Positions 49,391 through 57,630 of a stretch of 64,000 nucleotides of DNA are shown here, one piece after another (position 1 is the first letter of the stretch; every line of letters starts with the position of its first letter). The notes beneath the pieces were generated by a model. It was not told where the DNA came from. It saw only the letters and a list, made by a program, of their open reading frames with translations, and made no database searches. A program made the translations under genes and the position numbers. The stretch comes from JACVRW01 sp963826165 (GTDB lineage Bacteria > Actinomycetota > Thermoleophilia > Solirubrobacterales > Thermoleophilaceae): contig CAWGWC010000024.1 of the NCBI GenBank assembly GCA_963826165.1, forward strand, positions 1 to 64,000. The letters run 5' to 3'.

Positions 49391-50051
49391 GCCCGAGGGA
49401 CGGCAGGCCCTGCTCGACGGATTCGCCGACGCGCTGGAGCACGCTCTGCTCGCCGCTGACCTCGCCGACGCGGAGCGTGTGGCTCGCGACGCGCTCACCG
49501 CCGGCCTGCCGGCCAGCCTGATCGACGACCACATCGTCCGGCCCGCCATGAGGTCCGTCGGCGAGGGCTGGGCGCGGGGTGAGCTGACCGTGCGCGACGA
49601 GCAGCGGGCCACCGAGATCGTGCTGCGCCTGCTCGGCGTGCTGCGGGAGGTGCACCGGGTGGAGCAGGAGCGCCTGGAGACCACGATCCTCCTGTGCGCG
49701 CCCGAGGGCGAGCGACACGTGGTGGGCCTGCTGATGGCAGCCGATCTCCTGGAGGACGCGGGCTACAACATCGTGCTGGCCGGCGCCGACGTGTCCGAGG
49801 ACCTGTTCGCCCGGCTCCTGGCCCAGCACCGGCCGGATCTGGTGGGAATCACCGCCACGATGCCGGAGACCGTCCCAGGCCTGCGCGCCAGCGTCGCCCT
49901 GGCCCACGACGCGGACATCACGGGAATCATGCTCGGCGGCGCGATCGCCGGCCGCGCCCTCGACCCCTCGCCGTGGGTGTACACGCTCGACGGCGTGGCC
50001 GGAGTGGTGAGCGCGGCCGACGGCCTGTTGCGCCACGCCGGGGTCAATTAG
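49383..50051 (+). CDS. Stand-alone cobalamin-binding protein, CarH-like sensor domain
   Basis: 222 aa from GTG. Helical B12-binding cap (about 10-95) followed by the Rossmann-like B12 domain (about 100-222) with the base-off ligand motif GERHVVG (His112). The cap has VGEGW63-ARGELTVRD-E73-Q74, matching the Trp-x9-Glu-His pattern of CarH/LitR photoreceptors except that the His is Gln. The MerR DNA-binding domain of CarH is absent, so it may act through a partner, possibly the overlapping zinc-ribbon protein. Alternative: a corrinoid carrier of a methyltransferase, but none is nearby. Confidence 0.8.
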   Translation: MAEPEGRQALLDGFADALEHALLAADLADAERVARDALTAGLPASLIDDHIVRPAMRSVGEGWARGELTVRDEQRATEIVLRLLGVLREVHRVEQERLETTILLCAPEGERHVVGLLMAADLLEDAGYNIVLAGADVSEDLFARLLAQHRPDLVGITATMPETVPGLRASVALAHDADITGIMLGGAIAGRALDPSPWVYTLDGVAGVVSAADGLLRHAGVN

Positions 50052-50062
50052 GATCCCGAGCC

Positions 50063-50806
50063 ATGGCGGGTCCGCTCGAGGGTCGCGTGGCCGCCGTCAC
50101 CGGAGCGTCGTCCGGGATCGGCGAGGCCACCGCGCTGGCGCTGGCCGCCGCGGGCGCCGCGGTGGCGCTCGGAGCGCGCCGTGAGGAGCGGCTCGAGGAA
50201 CTCGCCGAGCGCATCGAGTCGCCCACGATCGTGCGCCAGCTCGACGTCTCCGACGAGGGTCAGGCGCGCGCGTTCGTCCAGGACGCGCACGACCGCCTCG
50301 GCCGCCTCGACATCCTGGTCAACAACGCCGGAGTGATGCTGCTCGGCCCCGTGGCCGGGGCGGACACCGAGGAGTGGCGGCGGATGGTCTCGGTCAACCT
50401 GCTCGGCCTGCTCTACTGCACCCACGCCGCGCTGCCGCTGATCGGGCAGGGCGGGGGAGGGGACGTGGTCAACGTCTCCTCGGTGGCCGGCCGCCGCGCC
50501 GATGCCGGAGCCGCGGTCTACAACATGACCAAGTTCGGCGTGCACGCCTTCTCGGAGGCGCTTCGTCAGGAGGCCCTGCACGCGGACATTCGCGTTACCA
50601 CGGTCGCGCCCGGCTTCGTCGAGACCGAGCTCCAGGGCCACAACGAGAACCCGGTCGTCCAGCAGGCGATGCGCAAGTCGCGCGAGCAGATCGGCCAGGT
50701 GCTCGAGCCGGGAGACATCGCCGCGGAGATCGTGAAGGCGGTCAGCCTGCCGCGCCACGTGTGCGTGAACGAAATCGTGGTCAGGCCGACGCGTCAGGCG
50801 CGCTGA
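50063..50806 (+). CDS. Short-chain dehydrogenase (classical SDR, YdfG-like)
   Basis: 247 aa, ATG at 50063 with a TAGGAT box 8 bases upstream. Cofactor motif TGASSGIGEATALALAAAGAAVALGARR (Arg suggests NADP), NNAGVM, catalytic Ser in VNVSSVAGRRA and Tyr-x3-Lys in YNMTKFG. Normal length. Members of the YdfG group reduce serine or 3-hydroxy acids; substrate here is unknown. Confidence 0.88.
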   Translation: MAGPLEGRVAAVTGASSGIGEATALALAAAGAAVALGARREERLEELAERIESPTIVRQLDVSDEGQARAFVQDAHDRLGRLDILVNNAGVMLLGPVAGADTEEWRRMVSVNLLGLLYCTHAALPLIGQGGGGDVVNVSSVAGRRADAGAAVYNMTKFGVHAFSEALRQEALHADIRVTTVAPGFVETELQGHNENPVVQQAMRKSREQIGQVLEPGDIAAEIVKAVSLPRHVCVNEIVVRPTRQAR

Positions 50807-50834
50807 GCGTACAAACGTATGTGATAGCGTACGC
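50807..50834. promoter_or_regulatory. Inverted repeat at the promoter of the XRE regulator
   Basis: Arms GCGTAC (50807-50812) and GTACGC (50829-50834), 16 bases apart. The right arm overlaps the leaderless -10 TAGCGT (50825-50830), 7 bases before the GTG at 50838. Suggests autoregulation by the XRE protein. Confidence 0.4.
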
Positions 50835-50837
50835 AGC

Positions 50838-51410
50838 GTGTCCGCAAACGGTCACGTGTTCGGCGCCCGCATCCGCAGCCTCCGGGAGGGCATGGACCTC
50901 TCGCTGCGCGACCTGTCCGAGCGCTCGGGCGTGTCGGCGCCGATGCTGTCTCAGGTCGAGCGCGGGGAGACCAGTCCGACCCTCTCGGTGGCCGAGCGCA
51001 TCGCCGGCGGCCTCGAGCTGAACCTGTCGCAGCTGCTGCGGCTGGACGAGGGCGACGGGGTGACGGTCGTGCGCGCGGCCAAGCGACGCCGGGGTGGCGC
51101 CCCGCCTCATCGCTACGAGGTGCTCACCCCGCCGCTGCCGGGCCTGCGCGCCGAGGTGTCGCTGCACGCGCTGGCCTCGGGAGCGTCGACCGCCGGTCCC
51201 GGCGACCCGCCGATGCACGAGCCCGGCAGCCGCGAGACCGCCGTGGTCGAGAGTGGCGCCCTGCGCTTCGTCTGCGCCGGTGTCACCCACGACCTGTCCG
51301 ACGGCGACGCCGTGACCTTCGACTCCGACATTCCCCATCACTTCGAGAACCCCGGTGACGGCGAGGCGCGCTTCTACGCGGTGGTCGCCGCGGGGCTGAG
51401 GAGGAGCTGA
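50838..51410 (+). CDS. XRE-family regulator with C-terminal cupin
   Basis: 190 aa from GTG. N-terminal helix-turn-helix (about 8-65: GARIRSLREGMDLSLRDLSERSGVSAPMLSQVERGETSPTLSVAERIAGGL), C-terminal cupin (about 110-190) with HEPGSRETAVVESGALRFVCAGVTHDLSDGDAVTFDSDIPHHFENPGDGEARFYAVV. Such regulators sense small molecules in the cupin. It ends two bases before leuC, so it is probably the first gene of the leuCDB operon and a candidate regulator of it. Ligand unknown. Confidence 0.88.
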   Translation: MSANGHVFGARIRSLREGMDLSLRDLSERSGVSAPMLSQVERGETSPTLSVAERIAGGLELNLSQLLRLDEGDGVTVVRAAKRRRGGAPPHRYEVLTPPLPGLRAEVSLHALASGASTAGPGDPPMHEPGSRETAVVESGALRFVCAGVTHDLSDGDAVTFDSDIPHHFENPGDGEARFYAVVAAGLRRS

Positions 51411-51412
51411 AA

Positions 51413-52777
51413 GTGCCTGCGAGATCTTTGTTCGACAAGATCTGGGAGGCCCACGAGGTCGCTCCCGGCATTCTCTACATCGACCTCCACCTGGTGCACG
51501 AGGTCACGTCGCCGCAGGCCTTCGAGTCGCTGCGCCTGGCCGGCCGCCCGGTGCGCCGGCCGGACCGGACCCTGGCCACGGCCGACCACAACGTGCCCAC
51601 CGACGGCTCCACCGCCGCAGCGCAGATCCGCGACCAGCTCTCGCGCGTCCAGGTGGAGATGCTCGAGCGCAACGCGGACGAGTTCGGCGTGCCGATCTAC
51701 TCGCTCGGCTCGGCCCGTCAGGGGATCGTGCACGTGATCGGGCCCGAGCTCGGCGTGACCCAGCCGGGCATGACGATCGTCTGCGGGGACTCGCACACCT
51801 CCACCCACGGCGCCTTCGGCGCGCTGGCCTTCGGCATCGGCACCAGTGAGGTCGAGCACGTGCTGGCCACGCAGACGCTGGGCCAGCGCAAGCCGAAGTC
51901 GATGCGCATCCTCTACTCGGGCGAGCTCGGCTTCGGTGTCACCGCCAAGGACCTGATTCTCGGCACGATCGGGCGCATCGGGGTATCCGGTGGGGTCGGC
52001 CACGTGATCGAGTACGCCGGCGGCCCGGTCGAGGGGCTCTCGATGGAGGGCCGCATGACGATCTGCAACATGACCATCGAGGCCGGCGGTCGCGCCGGGA
52101 TGATCGCCCCCGACGACACGACCTTCGAGTGGGTCGAGGGCCGCGAGGCCGCGCCCGACCCGCTGCCGCTGGACGAGTGGCGCACCCTTCACACCGATGA
52201 GGGAGCCGGATTCGATCGCGAGGTCGAGATCGACGCCGATGAGCTCTCCCCGCAGGTCACCTGGGGCACGACGCCCGGGATGGTCGTGGACGTGACCGCC
52301 GACGTGCCCGAGCCGCGCGACGACTCGGAGGAGCGCGCTCTCGAGTACATGGCGCTCAGGACGGGGACCCCGATGCGCGAGATCGAGCTGGACCGCGTCT
52401 TCATCGGCTCCTGCACGAATTCCCGCATCGGCGACCTGCGCGAGGCGGCCGAGATGGTCAGGGGCCGGCGGGTGGCCGGCAGCGTCGAGGCGATGGTGGT
52501 GCCGGGCTCGCAGCAGGTCAAGCAGCAGGCCGAGGCAGAGGGGCTCGATGAGGTGTTCCGCAGCGCCGGGTTCGACTGGCGCTCGGCGGGCTGCTCGATG
52601 TGCCTCGGCATGAACCCGGACATCGCCGCGCCCGGGGAGCGGGTGGCCTCGACCTCGAACCGCAACTTCGAGGGGCGCCAGGGCCGCGGGGCCCGCTCGC
52701 ACCTGGTGAGCCCGAAGATGGCGGCCGCCGCCGCCATCGAGGGACGCTTCGTGGACATCCGAGAGTGGGAGGCCTGA
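51413..52777 (+). CDS. leuC: 3-Isopropylmalate dehydratase, large subunit
   Basis: 454 aa from GTG, two bases after the regulator gene. Aconitase-type enzyme isomerising 2- to 3-isopropylmalate; also used for citramalate in the pathway begun by CimA. Fe-S ligands in FIGSCTNSRIGDLREAAE and GCSMCLGMNPD; substrate and cluster motifs IVCGDSHTSTHGAFGALAFGIGTSEVEHVLATQTL. Full length. The stop overlaps the leuD ATG. Confidence 0.95.
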   Translation: MPARSLFDKIWEAHEVAPGILYIDLHLVHEVTSPQAFESLRLAGRPVRRPDRTLATADHNVPTDGSTAAAQIRDQLSRVQVEMLERNADEFGVPIYSLGSARQGIVHVIGPELGVTQPGMTIVCGDSHTSTHGAFGALAFGIGTSEVEHVLATQTLGQRKPKSMRILYSGELGFGVTAKDLILGTIGRIGVSGGVGHVIEYAGGPVEGLSMEGRMTICNMTIEAGGRAGMIAPDDTTFEWVEGREAAPDPLPLDEWRTLHTDEGAGFDREVEIDADELSPQVTWGTTPGMVVDVTADVPEPRDDSEERALEYMALRTGTPMREIELDRVFIGSCTNSRIGDLREAAEMVRGRRVAGSVEAMVVPGSQQVKQQAEAEGLDEVFRSAGFDWRSAGCSMCLGMNPDIAAPGERVASTSNRNFEGRQGRGARSHLVSPKMAAAAAIEGRFVDIREWEA

Positions 52778-53346
52778 TGGACCCCGTGCGTGTCGTGGAG
52801 GGCGAGGTGGCGGTGCTGGACCGCAACGACGTGGACACCGACCAGATCATCCCCAAGCAGTTCCTCAAGCGGGTGGAGCGCACCGGCTTCGGGGAGTTCC
52901 TGTTCTTCGACTGGGCCAAGCAGGCGGGCTGGGACCTGCCCAACCATCCCATCCTGGCCACCGGGCGCAACTTCGGCTGCGGCTCTTCGCGCGAGCACGC
53001 GCCCTGGGCTCTGGAGGACTACGGCTTCAAGGCGGTCGTGGCGCCCAGCTTCGCCGACATCTTCTACTCCAACTGCACCAAGATCGGGCTGCTGCCGGTG
53101 GCGCTCGACGAGGCCGACGTGAAGGAGCTGATGGCGGCCAAGCATGCGCGCATCGACCTGGAGGAGCAGGAGATCTCGTTCGCCGGCCGCCAGCTGCCGT
53201 TCGACATCGACCCGGAGATCGCCCGCCGGCTGCTGGAGGGACTCGACGACATCGGCGTGACCCTGCAGCAGCAGCACGAGATCGACCGCTACGAGGCCGA
53301 GCGCCAGCGCACCGGGCCGGTCACGACCACCCTCAGCGGCGCATGA
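52777..53346 (+). CDS. leuD: 3-Isopropylmalate dehydratase, small subunit
   Basis: 189 aa. Swivelling domain of the isomerase: LDRNDVDTDQIIPKQFLKRVERTGFGEFLFFDW, TGRNFGCGSSREHAPWALEDYGFKAVVAPSFADIFYSNCTKIGLLPV. Overlaps leuC by one base (TGATG) and the methyltransferase gene by four. Confidence 0.95.
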   Translation: MDPVRVVEGEVAVLDRNDVDTDQIIPKQFLKRVERTGFGEFLFFDWAKQAGWDLPNHPILATGRNFGCGSSREHAPWALEDYGFKAVVAPSFADIFYSNCTKIGLLPVALDEADVKELMAAKHARIDLEEQEISFAGRQLPFDIDPEIARRLLEGLDDIGVTLQQQHEIDRYEAERQRTGPVTTTLSGA

Positions 53347-54083
53347 GCCGCGACTGGGACGCGGCCACCTACGACCAGGTCTCCGATCCCCAGGTCGAGA
53401 TGGCCAGGGGAGTGCTCGACCGGCTCGCCCTGGAGGGCGACGAGACCGTGCTCGACGCGGGCTGCGGCTCCGGGCGCGTGACCCAGATGCTGCTCGAGCG
53501 CCTCCCGGACGGCCACGTGGTGGCGGTCGACCAGTCGGTGTCCATGGTGGAGCACGCCCGCGAGGCGCTCGGGGACCGGGCCACGGTCTTCCAGGCCGAC
53601 CTCGCCGAGCTCACCTTGGAGGAGCAGGTCGACGCGGTCTTCTCGAGCGCCGTCTTCCACTGGATCCCCGATCACGAGCGCCTCTTCACCCGCCTGCACG
53701 CGGCGCTGCGCCCGGGCGGGCAGCTGGTGGCTCAGTGCGGGGGAGAGGGCAATGTGGCCCGCTTTCACGCGGCCGCCGCGGAGGTTTCCTCTCAACCGCC
53801 GTACGCCGAGCATCTCAACGGCTGGCGAGGGCCGTGGAACTTCGCCGGACCGGAGGAGACCGAGCAGCGGCTCGAGGGCGCCGGCTTCAGCGAGGTCGAG
53901 ACCTGGCTGCAGCCCTACCCGGTGGCGCCGGACGACCCGGTCGATTACCTGCGCACGGTCTGCCTCGGCTACCACGTCGAGCAGTTGCCCGAGGACCTGC
54001 GCGATGGCTTCGTGCACGCGGTGCTGGGCCGCTCCGGCCCCGAGCTCGACTACGTGCGGCTGAACATCCGGGCCGTGGCGTGA
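53343..54083 (+). CDS. Tam-like SAM-dependent methyltransferase in the leucine operon
   Basis: 246 aa. Class I methyltransferase: DWDAATYDQVSDPQVEMARGVLDRL, SAM motif VLDAGCGSGRVTQMLLERLPDGHVVAVDQSVSMVEHAREAL, FSSAVFHWIPDHERLFTRLHAALRPGGQLVAQCGGEGN. The whole pattern resembles trans-aconitate methyltransferase (Tam). It overlaps leuD (ATGA) and leuB (GTGA), so it is built into the leuCDB unit. The yeast relative Tmt1 methylates 3-isopropylmalate, which makes a leucine-pathway tricarboxylate/isopropylmalate the natural guess; that is inference. Confidence 0.82.
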   Translation: MSRDWDAATYDQVSDPQVEMARGVLDRLALEGDETVLDAGCGSGRVTQMLLERLPDGHVVAVDQSVSMVEHAREALGDRATVFQADLAELTLEEQVDAVFSSAVFHWIPDHERLFTRLHAALRPGGQLVAQCGGEGNVARFHAAAAEVSSQPPYAEHLNGWRGPWNFAGPEETEQRLEGAGFSEVETWLQPYPVAPDDPVDYLRTVCLGYHVEQLPEDLRDGFVHAVLGRSGPELDYVRLNIRAVA

Positions 54084-55102
54084 GCGCTCGCATCGTCACC
54101 CTGCCCGGGGACGGGATCGGCCCGGAGATCATGGCCGCCGCCGTGGAGGTGCTGGGGGTCATCGGCGAGTTCGAGTTCGACGAGCAGCTGATGGGCGGGT
54201 CGTCGATCGACGCCCACGGGGCCGCACTGACGGACGACGTGCTGGCCACCTGCCGCTCCGCCGACGCTGTCCTGCTCGCCGCCGTTGGCGGTCCCAAGTG
54301 GGACACCACCGATCCGAGCGCCCCGCGTCCCGAGCAGGGCCTCCTCGGCCTGCGCAAGGGGCTGGGGCTGTTCGCCAACCTGCGCCCGGTGCGGCCCAGC
54401 CCGGCGCTGCTGGACGCGAGCCCGCTCAAGCGCGAGCGCATCGAGGGAACCGATCTCCTGGTAGTGCGCGAGCTGACCGGCGGCATCTACTTCGGCGATA
54501 GCGGCCTCGACGGCGACACCGCCCACGACACCTGTGTCTACAGCGAGGGCGAGATCGAGCGCATCACCCGCGTGGCCTTCGATCTCGCCCGCACGAAGGT
54601 CACGAGCGTCGACAAGGCCAACGTCCTCGAGACCTCCCGCCTGTGGCGGAAGACAGTGGAGCGGGTAGCGGCCGGGGAGGACGTGCCGCTCGACCACATG
54701 CTCGTCGACAACGCCGCCATGCAGCTGGTCTCGAACCCGAGCGAGTTCGACGTGCTCCTCACCGAGAACCTGTTCGGCGACATCCTGAGCGACGAGGCCG
54801 CCATGCTCACGGGCTCGCTGGGCATGCTGCCGAGCGCCTCCCTGGGCGACGGCTCGGGGCCGGGCCTGTTCGAGCCGGTCCACGGCTCGGCGCCCGACAT
54901 CGCCGGCACCGGGACGGCCAACCCGCTCGCCATGTTCGGGTCGGTGGCGCTCATGCTCCGGCACGGACTGGCTATGGAGAACGAGGCGGCTGCCCTAGAA
55001 TCCGCGGTCGATCGCGCGCTCGGGGATGGCCTCCGGACTCCGGACCTCGGCGGCGACGCCAGCACAGAGGCCGCCACCCGGGCGGTCCTCACGAATCTCT
55101 AG
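54080..55102 (+). CDS. leuB: 3-Isopropylmalate dehydrogenase
   Basis: 340 aa from the GTG overlapping the methyltransferase stop. Oxidative decarboxylation of 3-isopropylmalate with NAD, and of 3-methylmalate in the citramalate route. TLPGDGIGPEIMAAAVEVL, LLGLRKGLGLFANLRPVR, ELTGGIYFG, DKANVLETSRLWRKTVERVA, VDNAAMQLVSNPSEFDVLLTENLFGDILSDEAAMLTGSLGMLPSASLG, EPVHGSAPDIAGTGTANPLA. Complete. Confidence 0.96.
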   Translation: MSARIVTLPGDGIGPEIMAAAVEVLGVIGEFEFDEQLMGGSSIDAHGAALTDDVLATCRSADAVLLAAVGGPKWDTTDPSAPRPEQGLLGLRKGLGLFANLRPVRPSPALLDASPLKRERIEGTDLLVVRELTGGIYFGDSGLDGDTAHDTCVYSEGEIERITRVAFDLARTKVTSVDKANVLETSRLWRKTVERVAAGEDVPLDHMLVDNAAMQLVSNPSEFDVLLTENLFGDILSDEAAMLTGSLGMLPSASLGDGSGPGLFEPVHGSAPDIAGTGTANPLAMFGSVALMLRHGLAMENEAAALESAVDRALGDGLRTPDLGGDASTEAATRAVLTNL

Positions 55103-55111
55103 GAGCAGTAC

Positions 55112-56044
55112 GTGAACACCGCGGATCTCATCTGGCTGAACGGAGAGTTCGTCGCCTGGGAGGACGCGAAGGTACACGTACTCACCCACGGGCTTCACTA
55201 CGGCACCGGCGTGTTCGAGGGCATCCGCGCCTACGAGACCGATCGCGGGCCGGCGATCTTTCGCCATCAGGATCATCTCGACCGGCTCGAGAACTCGGCC
55301 AAGCTCTACTACATGGACCTGCCCTTCTCGAAGGCGCAGCTGCGCGAGGTCACCCATGAGCTGATCTCCCGCAACGGCTTCAAGAGCTGCTACATCCGCC
55401 CGCTGGTCTACCGCGGCTACGGGCCGATGGGACTCAACCCGCTCGACAACCCGGTGGAGGCGATGATCGCCGTCTGGGAGTGGGGCGCCTACCTGGGTGA
55501 GGAGGGCAAGCGAAACGGTGTGCGCGGACGCGTGTCGTCCTACCGGCGCATCTCCTCCGACTCCCTGATCCCGAGCTCCAAGGCGTGCGGCCAGTACCTG
55601 AACTCGGTGCTCGCCAAGATCGAGTCGCTCAAGTCCGGCTACGAGGAGGCGATCCTCCTCGACGACAAGGGCAACGTCTGCGAGGGCACGGGCGAGAACG
55701 TCTTCGTCATCAAGGACGGCGTGATCCATACGCCGCCCCAGACCGCGGCGATCCTCGACGGCATCAACCGCAAGTCGGCCATTCAGATCGCGCGCGATCT
55801 CGGCCACGAGGTGGTGGAGCGCGACATCTCCCGCGCCGAGGTCACGCTCGCGGACGAGGTTTTCCTCACCGGCACGGCGGCCGAGCTCACGCCGCTGCGC
55901 GAGATCGACGACATCGCGATCGGCGAAGGCACGCCGGGGCCGATCACCCGCGAGGTCCAGGGCGTGTTCGAGGACGCGCTGTGCGGACGCGAGCCCCGCT
56001 ACGCCGACTGGCTGGACCTGGTGCCGGTGGCATCGCAGGCGTGA
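55112..56044 (+). CDS. ilvE: Branched-chain amino-acid aminotransferase
   Basis: 310 aa from GTG with AGGAG nearby. Fold-type IV PLP transaminase, last step of Val/Leu/Ile synthesis. IWLNGEFVAWEDAKVHVLTHGLHYGTGVFEGIRAYET, SCYIRPLVYRGYG, the PLP lysine in SSKACGQYLNSVLAKIES, EAILLDDKGNVCEGTGENVFVIKDG and VFLTGTAAELTPLREID. Length and motifs fit the bacterial IlvE group. The stop overlaps the cimA GTG. Confidence 0.95.
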   Translation: MNTADLIWLNGEFVAWEDAKVHVLTHGLHYGTGVFEGIRAYETDRGPAIFRHQDHLDRLENSAKLYYMDLPFSKAQLREVTHELISRNGFKSCYIRPLVYRGYGPMGLNPLDNPVEAMIAVWEWGAYLGEEGKRNGVRGRVSSYRRISSDSLIPSSKACGQYLNSVLAKIESLKSGYEEAILLDDKGNVCEGTGENVFVIKDGVIHTPPQTAAILDGINRKSAIQIARDLGHEVVERDISRAEVTLADEVFLTGTAAELTPLREIDDIAIGEGTPGPITREVQGVFEDALCGREPRYADWLDLVPVASQA

Positions 56045-57630
56045 CGACGCAGATCACCGTGTACGACACCACCCTGCGCGACGGCATGCAGGGTGAGGGG
56101 ATGTCGCTGTCCGCCGAGGAGAAGGTGCGCGTGGCCCACGCGCTCGACGACCTGGGAGTGCACCTGATCGAGGCCGGCTTTCCGGCCTCCAACCCGAAGG
56201 AGGAGGCGCTCTTCGACCTGCTCTCGCGGGAGAGCTTCGACACTGCCGACATCGTCGCCTTCGGGATGACCCGGCGGCGCGACCTGGCCGCCGACGAGGA
56301 CCCTGCGCTTCGCCTGCTGGCCGAGAGCTTCGCTCCGGTGTGCACGCTGGTGGGGAAGACCTGGTCACTTCACCTCGAGAAGGTCACGCAGGTGGACCCC
56401 GACGACAACCTGCGCATGATCGCCGACTCGGTGGCCTTCCTGGCCGGGGAGGGCAAACGCGTGATCTACGACCCGGAGCACTTCTTCGACGCCTTCCGCG
56501 ACGACCCCGAGTACGCGCTGCGCTGCCTGCGGGCCGCCGCCGAGGCGGGCGCGGAGAACGTGACCCTGTGCGACACCAACGGGTCCTCGCTGCCGGCGGA
56601 GGTCGCCGCGGCCACGGCACGAGTGGTGGCCGAGATCGGGGACCAGGTCCAGGTGGGGATCCACACGCACGACGACGCCGGCTGCGGCGTGGCCAACACG
56701 CTGGTGGCGATCGACGCGGGGGCCCGTCTCGTCCAGGGCACCATGAACGGCTACGGCGAGCGTTGCGGCAACGCCAACCTCATCTCGATCCTCCCGGCCC
56801 TGGAGCTCAAGCTCGGGTTCGAGTCGATCGGGCGCGAGCGCCTGCAGCGGCTGACCGAGATCTCCCACCTGGTGGACGAGATCTGCAACGTCACCCCCAA
56901 TCCGAATCAGCCCTACGTGGGCGCCAACGCCTTTGCCCACAAGGGCGGGATGCACGTGGCCGGCATCAACCGCGACGCCCGCACCTTCGAGCACATCGAG
57001 CCGGCGGAGGTGGGCGCCGACCGGCGCGTGCTGATCTCCGAGCTGTCGGGAAAGGGCACGGTGCAGGCGCGCAGCGACGTGGACGGCGCCACCGCGGCGC
57101 GCGTGGTCGAGCGGGTCAAGGATCTCGAGAATCGCGGCTATCAGTTCGAGGCGGCGGACGGCTCCTTCGACCTCCTGATTCGCAAGGAGACCGGCGAGTA
57201 CGAGCCGCTGTTCCGGCTCGAGTCGTGGCGGGCGATCGTCGAGAAGCGCGAGGACGGGCGGGTGGAGACAGAGGCCACGATCAAGATCTGGGTCGAGGGG
57301 GAGCGCTACGTGCGCACAGCCGAGGGCGATGGGCCGGTGCACGCTCTCGACCGGGCGCTGCGCTCGGCCATCGGCGAGCGCTACCCCCAGCTGCACGACA
57401 TCGAGCTGGTGAACTTCAAGGTGCGAATCCTGGACGAGCGCAAGGGCACGGCGGCGGTCACCCGTGTGCTCCTGGACGCCAGTGACGGGCATGACACATG
57501 GGGCTCCATCGGCGTGTCCGAGAACATCATCGAGGCGAGCTGGGAAGCGCTGGTCGACTCGCTCGAGGCCGGGATGTTGCCCGCCCGCACGCAGGGGGCG
57601 AGGGCCCAAGCCGCACTCACGCCGCCGTGA
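56041..57630 (+). CDS. cimA: (R)-Citramalate synthase
   Basis: 529 aa. Condenses pyruvate and acetyl-CoA; LeuCD and LeuB then produce 2-oxobutyrate for isoleucine without threonine deaminase. HMGL-like barrel with VYDTTLRDGMQGEGMSLSAEEKVRVAHALDDLGVHLIEAGFPASNPKE, CDTNGSSLPAEV, VGIHTHDDAGCGVANTLVAIDAGARLVQGTMNGYGERCGNANLISILP and NAFAHKGGMHVAGINRD. C-terminal LeuA-like regulatory domain (about 385-520). DGMQGEG rather than DGEQ-PG marks it as the CimA type, not a second LeuA. GTG overlaps the ilvE stop. Confidence 0.92.
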   Translation: MTTQITVYDTTLRDGMQGEGMSLSAEEKVRVAHALDDLGVHLIEAGFPASNPKEEALFDLLSRESFDTADIVAFGMTRRRDLAADEDPALRLLAESFAPVCTLVGKTWSLHLEKVTQVDPDDNLRMIADSVAFLAGEGKRVIYDPEHFFDAFRDDPEYALRCLRAAAEAGAENVTLCDTNGSSLPAEVAAATARVVAEIGDQVQVGIHTHDDAGCGVANTLVAIDAGARLVQGTMNGYGERCGNANLISILPALELKLGFESIGRERLQRLTEISHLVDEICNVTPNPNQPYVGANAFAHKGGMHVAGINRDARTFEHIEPAEVGADRRVLISELSGKGTVQARSDVDGATAARVVERVKDLENRGYQFEAADGSFDLLIRKETGEYEPLFRLESWRAIVEKREDGRVETEATIKIWVEGERYVRTAEGDGPVHALDRALRSAIGERYPQLHDIELVNFKVRILDERKGTAAVTRVLLDASDGHDTWGSIGVSENIIEASWEALVDSLEAGMLPARTQGARAQAALTPP

